Shown piece by piece: positions 50,971 to 61,822 of a DNA stretch of 64,000 bases. The stretch comes from Coriaria nepalensis (taxonomy: Eukaryota; Streptophyta; Magnoliopsida; Cucurbitales; Coriariaceae), in contig CP114497.1 in NCBI GenBank assembly GCA_027186245.1, forward strand, positions 1,309,501 to 1,373,500. Reading direction: 5' to 3'. The stretch's first letter is position 1. Every line of letters begins with the position of its first letter. The notes beneath the pieces are model-generated. The model was not told the origin of the DNA. It searched no databases and worked only from the letters and a program-made list of their open reading frames with translations. A program made the translations under genes and the position numbers.

Positions 50971-51998
50971 TAGGGTTGTGAAAACAAAATTTGATTTTTG
51001 GTGAAAATCGATACCCAAATCGAAACCACAACCGATTTGGGTTTTCACCGATTTGGTCATAAAAACCGACCGAAATCGTATTGATATTTAGATCGGTCGG
51101 TTTTTTCATTTTCTTCGCATCAATTTTTTTGATATATCTTTATTTAATTATATCATGATATATATAATTGATGAATATATATTAATATTATGAATGTATA
51201 TAATATTAATATTATTTAATAATTTATTTTGTAAAGTTATTTTCATTTGATATCATAGTCAAAGAAAATTTCATATTATAATGATAAAAAAATATTATTT
51301 TATCTTTATATCATAATCAAAATAATATTCAAATATATTATAAATTTATAATTCATAAATTTAATATTATCCGATATCTAACAATATAAGTTACACAACA
51401 ATACTACAAGTCTACGCTTAAATTTCAAATATTTAATAGCACAACTTTACAAATCATATAACACCGTTGTTGTAGAGGGGCAGTTGGAATTTCTCATGAG
51501 AGCGGGATGCTCTAATACCATATACAAGAATTATGTTAAGCTGCTTAACTTTCGTTAGATGAATAAGAGAATATTTATATATGCATCAGTTAACCCTAGA
51601 GGTTATAAGAAAATATCTCTAGAGAATCAAAAAATATATTGTAAGATAACAAGCTTAAACAATAGCGATTATGATTATTTAGGAGGATCCTTAATAGGTG
51701 TTTCGTGGCTGCCGGCAATGGGTAGTGATGTCTTGCAAGTCGTGGCATCCTTCATGGAGGAGAGAAGAGAAATGAGAGGGAGAAATTGAGGCTAAGCTGA
51801 AAGAAGAAATTAAAAGAAGGACAAATATTTTAAAATATAATATTATAAAAATTATTTTTAAAAAAATAATTGGTATTTCAGTTGGTACATTACAACCGAC
51901 CGAAATATATATAACCAATTTAACCAAAATGGTTAGCACATTAAACTAACTGATAATTATCGATTTCGGTTAGTAGGGTTTTTTTTTACTCACCCCTA
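50971..51998. mobile_element. Non-autonomous hAT-type element, ~1.03 kb
   Basis: The left end TAGGGTTGTGAAAAC and the right end on the other strand TAGGGGTGAGTAAAA fit hAT termini. Flanks are ATCTAGAA (50963-50970) and AATTAGAA (51999-52006), an 8-bp duplication with two mismatches. Subterminal regions carry repeated CCGATTT/AAATCGG and CCGACCGAAAT motifs in both orientations. The interior is AT-rich with no transposase. Confidence 0.7.
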
Positions 51999-52456
51999 AA
52001 TTAGAAAGCGAATGGTAATTCTATTTGTATTTCAAGCGCGAATTGACTTATTATATACATATATAACCTTTTAAGAGTATTTGGTTATTTAAAAGTCCAA
52101 ATTAATTATAATTGCAAAGAATTTGTGTAAGAATTGCAATCTCACATCCAAATTAGTTATAATGATTTTATAAATTTGAAGAATTATTATAATTTAGTTA
52201 AACTTATATTTTTTTTACTCGAACCTTTTCTCTTAATTTTTTAAAATCATTTTAAATATCTTAATTTTTTATTTATTATTTTAATATAATTTTAACTTTT
52301 CTCTTAATAAATAAAATAGAGACTTAGATATATATTTATACATAAAATAATTAGTTAAAATATTATAAAATCGGATATGAATGCGTTTAATAGAAAGGTG
52401 AAAACTAAATATGAGTTAAGAGAAAAACTAAATATATTCATCACCGACCTTACATC

Positions 52457-54609
52457 TAGAGATGGTAAAATGATCGAGTCTGCACGGGCATGTATGACAT
52501 AACATGACAAAAGCACAGCAGGATTATGGATATGGCACGAGTGTCGGGTCATGTTGTGCCCATCTTTGTTCACATGAAGCACGGCACGATATGACTTTTT
52601 TTACGGTTTATTTATAATTTTAACTATTAATAATAATAATTTTTAATTTACTAAATAATAATTATTAAAAATAATAAATTTTAAATTTCACTTCTAATAA
52701 TTTTTATTTATTATTATTGTTATTTCATATTTATTAGGTTAATATCTTGGACCCTTATATGTTATTAATATATTTTTTATTTATTGTCACTTATTTAGTT
52801 ACTTTCTTTATGTATTATTTATATAACATCTGAAATTAATTATGTATTATATTTTACTAATTATTTTAAAAAAATTATCTTTTAAAATTAAATAAATAAA
52901 AGCAAACTTACTGTATGAGAGACATATTTTATAATTTATTATACATATATCTTATTTTATTTTTATTTTTAGGTACGGACACAATACAAGTCAACATATA
53001 TCACTCCGGATTGCGCCGCGCACAATCCGGTTCACCACCTCTACTTACGTCACTTTTATGGAAACTCTACTGTTTTGCTTGTAATTCAAGTCTTCTTCTA
53101 TTTAGGAAACTTCAATTTTCCCTCTCCCTAACATAGATAAATAATATAAATTAGAAACCCTAGCGATTAAGATCCCCCCCACCCAAAAAAAAAGTTAAAA
53201 CCAAAAACAGATTCCATGCTCGCTCTCATGGTGAATCCTAACGATCGGAGAACGATGCCTCGAGTTGATAATTACTTTCAACCATTACCTTCTCATAACA
53301 AGAAAAAACGCATCGTCGTTCGCACTGTCTGGGCCGCAAATCTGGAGTTCGAATTCGCACTGATTCAGACCGCTCTGAGCCGATTCCCCTTCGTATCCAT
53401 GGATACTGAATTTCCCGGCGTGATTTACAAATCCAAGCTGAATCACTCTCTAATCCCCGCTACTGAGAATTACCAGTTCATGAGATCGAACGTCAACGAC
53501 CTCAAGCTCATTCAATTAGGCCTCACGCTCTCTGATTCGCAAGGAAACCTTCCGGATTTCGGCACCGGATCCTGCTTCGTCTGGGAATTCAATTTCTCCG
53601 ACTTCGACATAAGAGCGCACCCTCACGACCCGGAGTCCGTCGCTTTACTTGAAAAGCATGGAATGGATTTCTCCAGGAACAAGAAAGAGGGGATCGATTC
53701 GAAGAGTTTCGCACGGAAGGTCAGTCTCTCTGGCATGATCAGCAAAAGCGGTCACTATCCTTCTTCCGAGGTCACCTGGATAACATTCCACGGCGCGTAC
53801 GATTTCGGATTCATGATCAAGATCTTGACTCAGAAGCCATTGCCGGAGAAGATGGAGACGTTTAACCATCTGGTGAGGTTGTACTTTGGGGTTAGGGTTT
53901 ATGATATGAAGTATATGATAACGTTCTGTAACGGTCTTTACGGTGGGCTAGAGGGCGTGGCGTCAAACCTCCGGGTGAATCGTGAGGCCGGAGAGAAACA
54001 TCAGGCTGGATCGGATAGTCTTTTGACGATGAAGGCGTTTATGAAGCTTATGGATTGGTATTTCAATTCGAATACGAATTCTAGTACTATGATTAAATTT
54101 CTGGGCCGTTTGTATGGGTTAGTGGTTGATGATCAAAGAAGGATGATGAATTGTTGAATCGTAAATTTCTTCTTCTTCTTCCTTTTTTTTTCCTTCTCTT
54201 AGTTCCTGTTAGCTAAAACTGAGGATTATTTTTTGGGGCAATGACTACATTCTTTGTTAAGATTCCTTGATTCTAATTATGGATTGTTTTTTCCCTTCCA
54301 TTTGTATTTGGTTTTGATTGATTATGTACATGAACATTGATTGAAATTTGAAGATATAACCGGAAATCCTGATTCTCAGTTGACTCTTCTTGTCCCTTTT
54401 ATTTTCTGTGCGAGCTTAACGTGTTATTATGTTATAACAATAACATAACGTCGAGCACGGCACGTATATACCTCGTTTATTATGCTCGTATCATAATATG
54501 CTCTTAATTTTTAGACACGGACACGAAACAAGTGATATTATTTATATTGTATCCTAAATATATCATGGCGTGTCGTGTCGTATTATGCTGTCACATTTTA
54601 CCATCTCTA
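52457..54609. mobile_element. hAT-type terminal repeats enclosing CAF1
   Basis: A perfect 16-bp inverted repeat, TAGAGATGGTAAAATG, stands at 52457-52472 and inverted at 54594-54609. Subterminal GCACGGCACG motifs are found inside both ends (about 52579 and 54455), and an ACGGACACRAAACAAG-like motif occurs on both sides of the gene (about 52974 and 54516). The intronless CAF1 gene lies between. The flanking octamers CTTACATC and ATATAAGA do not match, so either the duplication has eroded or the ends belong to two separate copies. Confidence 0.55.
53216..54157 (+). CDS. CAF1: CCR4-associated factor 1 (CAF1) deadenylase
   Basis: A DEDDh 3'-5' exoribonuclease that shortens poly(A) tails in the CCR4-NOT complex. 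Single exon, 313 residues; plant CAF1 genes are usually intronless, so this alone does not prove a retrocopy. Catalytic residues: Asp63 and Glu65 in SMDTEFPGV, Asp196 in FHGAYDFG, His262 and Asp267 in KHQAGSDSLLT. Other blocks: WAANLEFEF, LKLIQLGLTLSD, FVWEFNFSDFD and GGLEGVASNL. All active-site residues are kept and the frame is intact, so it is probably active. Two possible starts lie four codons apart (53216 and 53228). It resembles the divergent, stress-type plant CAF1 clade more than CAF1-2 as I remember them. It lies between hAT-like ends. Confidence 0.93.
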   Translation: MLALMVNPNDRRTMPRVDNYFQPLPSHNKKKRIVVRTVWAANLEFEFALIQTALSRFPFVSMDTEFPGVIYKSKLNHSLIPATENYQFMRSNVNDLKLIQLGLTLSDSQGNLPDFGTGSCFVWEFNFSDFDIRAHPHDPESVALLEKHGMDFSRNKKEGIDSKSFARKVSLSGMISKSGHYPSSEVTWITFHGAYDFGFMIKILTQKPLPEKMETFNHLVRLYFGVRVYDMKYMITFCNGLYGGLEGVASNLRVNREAGEKHQAGSDSLLTMKAFMKLMDWYFNSNTNSSTMIKFLGRLYGLVVDDQRRMMNC

Positions 54610-55351
54610 ATATAAGATATTTTTTGAAATGAATCCTCACTCCTCTCTTATTATAATAAAGTTAAGAGGCATAAACTTAATTAGCGTGAATACCTAAAAG
54701 AAAAACCCCAAACAAAAACAGTTAATGATGTGGGAATTATCAATGAAGAGGAGTGAAGTTCTGGTTTTTACTAACAATTATTATATGAATATAATTCGAA
54801 TTTGAAGTTTTAAAAACAACTGTAATCGAATTGACGATAAAATATAATATATTATTATTTTTAGTATAAAATTAGAATTTATTTTGTACTAAATAATAAT
54901 AAACAACTAACTAATTAAGCTATTTGTAAGAAAGAAGGGATCACCTAACAAATAAACGAAGTACGGTTCTCCAATTCCTAGTGAGTTGTCGTGTGTTTCA
55001 AAACCTAGTTTCCCTCTCCTCCTACTCCTCCCATCAATATCTAACTAATGTGAATAGTCAAAGTATACTATTTCTATAGTTACCGTTAAAACTCCCACAC
55101 ACAACAAGTCATCCCCACATCCTAAAAAGAGATAACCCACTTTGCACATCTTCCCACGCCTACTAAATTCAAATTCAAAATTTTTTTTTTTTTTTTTGTC
55201 GAACTTCCCTCTCTGATCAGACGCACCAGATTGAAACCATCATCTCATCATGTGGACCAAACTTCTCCATTTCCATAAATACGACAGAATCTCCTCTTTA
55301 CTCCCTCCCCCCTTCAACTCTTAAAAACTCAAAAAGTAAAACCATCCCAAC
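54610..55351 (+). promoter_or_regulatory. Upstream region of the TULP8-like gene
   Basis: AT-rich DNA, then a C/T-rich leader from about 55200 (poly-T at 55180-55197). No separate gene is seen; promoter function is inferred from position. Confidence 0.4.
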
Positions 55352-57403
55352 ATGTCTACTTGCAAGAGAAAACCTTCTTCATTAATGTATCGCCAATCTT
55401 CGTACAACTCTCTCTACGTCAACCCTCTCACCGAGCTCCGTCACAGCCGTAGCTGCAGCGACGGCGGAGGTGGAAGACTCCATGGAGACCAGTGGCCAGA
55501 ACGGAATAAGGAGAACGCAATCCCAAACATGAAGAGATCAAACAATAATGCAGCGTTTGAGGACAAAGAAAATGAAACTCCTCCCCCAAATGGGGTTTCT
55601 TCGAAACCAAGAAATTTCTCAAATTTCAAGTCTATGTCAACCGGAGGAGTGCTGAAGCCATCCTCACTTCAGCTCTGTATGCAAATCAACGAGCCGGACA
55701 AGGTCTTCGGGTCCAAGCTGTGGGACCCTGTCAGCTCAGAGACCTCGGGGTCCTTGAACATCTGGGATTTTTCAGATTCGGAGGCCGCTCCAGCCTCGTC
55801 TTGGTCTACTCTGCCCAATAGGTTCGTTCTTCAGTTTTTGGAAGAATACTTTGATAAGGTTGTAATTGAAAAAATAGCGGGTTTATTTACTTATATTGTT
55901 TTACAGGACATTGCTGTGTAGGCCATTGCCCTTGGATATAGGAAGGTGCACTTGTGTGATTGTGAAGGAAGCATTGCCGAATGGGATTCATGGAGGCACT
56001 CTTTATTCTCTATACACCAATGTACTTTGTTTATATATGTTCATTTCCATATTTAGGCCACTGTTTTGTTTCTTTTTTCATTTTCTTTTCAATTTCTTAG
56101 ACTCTGAAGTTTAGATTCTTCTTATTTATATTGGAACAGGAAGGAAAGGGGAGACAAGACCGGAAACTAGCCGTGGCTCATCATAAGCGGCGAAACGGGA
56201 AATCTGTGTTCACCATAGCTCAGAATACTAAAGGGATATCATCTAACACAGATGACGGGTATATCGGATCCGTAACAGCAAACCTCATGGGCTCAAAGTA
56301 TCATATATGGGATCAGGTTCACTTCCTTGATTAAATTAGCTCAACTGGTTAATTGGTTAATACATTGAATCATTTTGAATAGATTACAAGACCAAAATTG
56401 CTTTTATACTTTTCTTTTCTTACAATGATCATATGTTTGATCTCAGGGAAGCCGTCTCAAAACTCAAACCACTCAGTCTAAAGCGCTCCTCGCCGTTGTA
56501 ATGTAAACCATGTTCCTTTTTCCAACATATGATCTCTCCTTTTTCAATATATGGGAATGCATTGTGTAAACATTCGCTTCAAATTTTTTGCAGATTCACT
56601 CCTACGATAACAACATTGATGGGAAGTCATAGAAGCATAAGAGCATTTGTACCGAAACATCAATCTATGCTGCTAAAGAATACAAACCAAGTGCGGTTAC
56701 CAAAAAAGTTTATAGTTGAATATAAATGTTTGCCATCTTTAACTGTAACTATATACTTCTCTCTTTTTAGGGGCAACATATCAATGGATTGCCGTTATTG
56801 GATTGGAAGGAACGGAGTGACAAAGTTCATCGGCTCATTTCACGGGTTCCTTACTACAATAAGGTCCAGATTAGATATCAATTACACAGAATCATATATA
56901 TACATTTGGTCTTTGTTTTGACAGGATCGTGTTTTTTCGTTCCTTCAGGTTTCGAAGCAATATGAATTGGACTACAGAGACAGAGGAAGAGCAGAGCTTA
57001 GAATCCAGAGCTCAGTAAAGAACTTTCAGTTAACATTAGAGGTACCCATCAAGTAATTCTTACATATCTAACAGTCTCAACATGTTGTATAGTCAAAACT
57101 GGCCATTTTCTTATGGTAGGAAAATGGAAAGCAGACCATCCTACAGTTAGGAAGGGTTAGGAAATCTAAGTATGTGATGGATTACAGGTACTGTACAGTG
57201 ACTCGGTCATTTCTGTTTAAAAATTTTCAACCACTAGTATTCTTTCGATTTCTCTTTTTATTTTTCCGTAACTCCGATTGATCACATAACTATTACTGAA
57301 GCCGGAAAAGTTATCGTTCTTATGCAGATACCCCTTGACGGCATACCAAGCGTTCTGCATGTGTTTAGCTTCCATAGATTCCAAGCTTTGCTGCACAGTC
57401 TGA
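55352..57403 (+). CDS. TULP8: Tubby-like protein, TULP8 type (no F-box)
   Basis: Tubby-domain proteins bind membrane phosphoinositides; plant TULP8 lacks the F-box of its relatives and its role is unclear. Nine exons, 55352-55821, 55907-56021, 56140-56316, 56447-56502, 56594-56690, 56771-56863, 56949-57041, 57120-57187 and 57328-57403, give 414 residues with all phases agreeing. The N-terminal ~155 residues are Ser/Asn-rich and polar. The tubby domain follows: RPLPLDIGRCTCVIVKEAL, SVFTIAQNTKGISSNTDDGY, YHIWDQGSRLKTQ, HINGLPLLDWKER, RGRAELRIQSSVKNFQLTL and the last exon's SIDSKLCCTV. The first residues of the N terminus (MSTCKRKPSSLMYRQSSYNS) are family-like. In Arabidopsis TULP8 (At1g16070) is adjacent to WRI3, as here. 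Confidence 0.93.
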
Positions 57404-57742
57404 GAGTTTGTCATTTTGCAGCTTCATAAGTTTTTGTAGTTGTTCAACCTCTGAACAAGAAACTGCCTTTTTAAATTGATGATCATCGTTATCCAAACTC
57501 ATTCCAGATGCATTCGGAGTCACGCTCTCCAAGTTATGCAGTCGTTCTACTATCGTCGCATAAGCCTTTTTTTTCAATTGATAAATAACATTATTTTATT
57601 AATCACTTGATCAATCTACATAAAGTGAAAGCTCTTCCATCTCATCACCTCATCCTTCGGATGAGATGTAAAAAGAGAAAAAATAATAATAAAGGAGTCC
57701 TAAATATTCGACAAATCTTAATTAACTTAAGCATCAACAAGC

Positions 57743-60283
57743 TCATAATGAAATATTGATAAATGAGTTCAAGTCGCCAAAAATAGTACTAGTCATGATG
57801 TCATCATGATCCTCTCTGTAGTTACCATCTTCTTGAAAGTCGAAGTAAGTCTGGATATCATCCGGAATGCTCCGTCGTATCGATGAGTTTGAATACTCCG
57901 ATAACGGTGTGGGTGGAGAGTCAGCTGCTGATATTCTTTCCGACATTTCCTTGAACTTCTTTGACTGCAGAAGAAGCCCCAAAGCTGATGACGCAGAGGT
58001 GGAGGTGGCTGCACCACCGCCCGAACATGGTGGCACTACAGTGGTTCCACAATCAGGGTGGGATGACAGACTGCAAGGGTAATTTAATACTTGAGTATGA
58101 ATGTTAGCAATGTTAATAGAGTCATTTGGTGTAGTTTCTTGGTTAACTGGGTTATTTTGGTCATTTGGACTGTCGGGGCTGTAATTAGGACGGAGCCACT
58201 TAATGTAGCGGCTGAGGTCGAAGTTTGTGACGGCATTAATGCCGCGATATTCAATTGCCGCCATGTCATAAGCTGTGGCCGCTTCTTCTTGGGTAGCTGC
58301 AAAAAGATGAATATGTATTTTATATAGAATGTAGAGTTTTTTTGCGAGTGAAAAGGATACTATTAATCTAATGAGCCATTTTTGGATGCAAATAAATCTA
58401 GTGGGGACAGAAAAGAGTAATAATTTAATGTTAGGGGGTGTAATTAAAAATAAAATAAATAGCAGGCTAAAGAAGTTGAGCTGGTTTGTAGATGCAATCT
58501 TTAAATAGCTGATCTAGCAGTTGGGGGATTCTGGTTGAACAACATTCCAACCAACTAGATTTCATTGCTTATTAAAAAAATATTACTAATAATGTCTTTA
58601 ACTAGAGCCAATCTTATCTTGCCACGTAGTGCATTGAGCATTAGAGTTTACTTTTTACAGTCAGTAAAAAAGTTGATAGAAATTACCGTATGTTCCCAGA
58701 TAAAGATATTTATTACCAAACACTCTGCCAATCCGAGCTTCCCATCTTCCATTATGGTGATGCCTAAATACATTCCAGATAGAGATTTTTTTATAATTAT
58801 TTAATTGATTAATAAATAAAAAATAATTAATTATTTACAATATATAAATATTTATTTTTTTAAAAAAGGAAATTAAAATGTACTTCTCAAAGAAATAATT
58901 TACCTTGCAACTCCTCGATATTTCGAAACTCCACGAGAGAAACCACTGCTTTTTCTATAAAATTTGACAACAAAAACGACAACAATTAATAAAACCATGC
59001 ACTATATAATGAAACTTATTTTTTTTTTTAAAAATATCAAAATAGAAAATGTTCTTGTATATTACAGTAATATTTATAAAAGTGATATTTTTAATTACGT
59101 CACATATTTAATTATTCACTATTTTATTATTATTTCATGTATATTTGATAGTAATCTCAACTATCAATATACAAGCATATGAAGCTCTCATCAAACATTA
59201 GTGTAAATTAATAATTAAAAAATTTTATCAAATAAAAGAAAAAAAAAAGAAGTATTTTCGAATATTTTCGAAATATAAATAATATTTTTATTATAATTAT
59301 TAATCATGTCACATAATTATTTATAATATCATATAATCATATAGTATTAAAAATAATTATATATCCTACTATTAATAATTAGAATAGAAATAATATTATT
59401 AGAGAATATCTTATTTTTCATATAGATATATATATATATCACCTCCTCAAACATCCAATGTATTCTTCTCTTGATTGTCCCTCCATTTCTTTCAACTCCT
59501 CTTCATGCACCGATAACTACACATAATGATGTCTTTTCATCATAACTTTATCTATATATATATATATAATTAAATAAATAAATAATTAATTACCGAGAAA
59601 TTAAGAATGGTATCTGGCCCCCAATATTTCAATGCAGCCAAGTCATAAGCACGAGCTGCTGCTTCCTCATCATCATATGCACCTTTATTACATATGTATA
59701 TAACCCCCACCAAATCAACTTAACATTTATAGTTATTTACGTAAAGTAAATAATGCATGCATTTTATTTATTTTTTTATTTTAATTTATATTTATAGTAA
59801 TATAAGCTTTTCGATCATACCTAAATACACTGCATGTCATTAATTCCCACCGTCGCCACCACATCAAAATTCAAGAAGCGAGAGAGAGAGAGAGAGAGAT
59901 TAATTAGCAATTAGTAAGTGATTGATTAATGGCTAATCATATTAAATTAAATTAAATGAAAAACCTTGTCTTCCTTTCTTGTTCTGTGACTCGTTCCAAC
60001 AGTTCTTGTCCCATAAATGCGCCTCATATCTACCCGTCCATCGATGCCTGGAAATTAAAATCGAATTAACATACACGATTAATTCATAATTAGTCATTAG
60101 TAATTAATATTAATTACTTTACCTTGTGACGCCACGGTAAATAGAGCTGCGCTGCATGGGAGCATCACGTGGGACAGTTTTACGAGTCTTCTTCACCTTC
60201 ATCTCGGCCACCTGTTTATTATTACTACTATTAGTATTATCATTTGCAGAGCTCTTCTGGTTTCTGTGTGAGATCTTCACCAT
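57743..60283 (-). CDS. WRI4: AP2-family transcription factor, WRI3/WRI4 (ADAP) type
   Basis: A double-AP2 activator; relatives WRI1/3/4 switch on fatty-acid synthesis genes, WRI4 for cuticle. Eight exons, 60283-60123, 60047-59965, 59829-59821, 59682-59594, 59516-59443, 58954-58904, 58763-58687 and 58296-57743, give 365 residues. The 9-nt exon (TGTATTTAG) encodes the VYL of the first AP2 domain, as in WRI1. First domain: [31 protein letters not shown]. Second: [32 protein letters not shown]. Basic KKTRKTVPR precedes, and [13 protein letters not shown] near the end matches WRI4-type tails. The ATG at 60283 is used; an in-frame GTG 18 bp upstream is not a plausible plant start. WRI3 and WRI4 cannot be told apart here. 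Confidence 0.93.
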
Positions 60284-61822
60284 TAATGAAAGCTCTTCCA
60301 CGAGAAGAAGAGGAAGAAGATGAGTAAAGGAGAGAGAGAGAGAGGGATTGGTAAGGTATTATTAAAATGATGACTAGAAGTGCAATCAACAAGGAGGGGT
60401 TTATAATAGAAAAAAAAGAAAGAGAAAATGATGATCATAAATATGTCGATATAATTAGATAGGGGAAGAGTGAGAAGTGAAAAATAAAAATAAATTATAA
60501 ATTATAAATAATTAATTAATTAGGTGCTGGTTTTTTGGGGGAGAGCCGGCATGGCATGCAAAGAGGTGGAAAGATTTTGTTGCCGTCACTAACCGGCCTT
60601 TTTTTTGGTATCTATATACAAGTATCTGATTTGTAGTTTCTGTTAAAATCATTGCTATTTCGTCCTTATATATTGGATTAGGGTTAATTTGTTACTTCCT
60701 TCGCCGTAATTTAGTAGTCTCCGAATAGCTATCCGACTATTATTCGACTAAGTCCCGGTGAATATATATATATATATAGTTTATCTATAGAGAATTTGAC
60801 ATAATGAAACATTGTACACAAATGTATTTAACCGTCTCCCTTCATCAATTGAAAGGTTCATCATGCGACATTGCTTTCATGAATTAATGTGGCCACTATT
60901 TTGCCTTTTTCAACATGAATATGTGGTCTATATATGTGATTGATGCTAAATTGATTACATTAATTATACATCCAAAAACTGACCACGTCGCATGAAAATT
61001 AGCCCGACCCATCATGACATATGCTTCGGGACAAGACAACCTAAAGTCAATGGTAAAGCATAATCATGATGATTATTTAGTTGAACCATATGCTTTGGTG
61101 GGTATCCGACATTTATAGAGTATATCAAGATATATATTAGTTACTAATTAGTCAAGCATTTAGATATATTACTCATCTGTTACAATTATATATTGATCAT
61201 ATCATATACCAAACCTCTTTCAGAGATGTCTTTGTATTCAAAACAGGACATGGGCAATGCCATCGATGCGTTTTCGGTAGGTTAAGATTTGGTGGCAATA
61301 GATTTGGTTATATTGGGTTACCAAATAATGATCAATCGGAAAAGCTGGCAATGCGTATTGCCTCATGTAGTTTCGGACACCGTGTATCTTTCTTAATCCC
61401 AAAACACACCCACTTAACATGATTTGTGATTATTGAGTCTAGTTCGGTCAGAGGTTTATCAGTAAAGAGCACGATAGTCGAAAGGTGTGATAACCGAAAA
61501 TTCAATCATGTTTACGATAGAAGTAATTGACAATTGAATCTAATTTTATCTATTATTTGATACTTGTGTTGAGAATATGAGATGATTTAATATAGATTTA
61601 TTAGTAAATATCTCGAACTAAGGAAGAATGAATTATCCGATCCTAACATTGAATCAAGTTCGATAATTGAATCGGGTCAATTGGGTGTATGAATCTGTGG
61701 AATATTGAGAATTCATAGCAAACATTCAACCAAACTCATACTTTACACTAAAAAAATCACCAGTAAGGAAAGAGTTAAGTTTATCAAGCTCAAAAGTACA
61801 CTTTTCAAATCCTCATTAGTTA
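60284..61822. other. WRI-type gene promoter and AT-rich intergenic DNA
   Basis: The leader side has a GAGAGA tract (60331-60343) and GA-rich sequence. A (TA)n tract is at 60760-60777. The rest is AT-rich DNA up to the 3' side of the protease; no gene is recognised. Confidence 0.45.

Noticed and set aside
60283..60301. Start of the WRI-type protein at 60301
   Set aside because: The codon there is GTG, not ATG; plant genes do not normally start so. The ATG at 60283 keeps all conserved parts.
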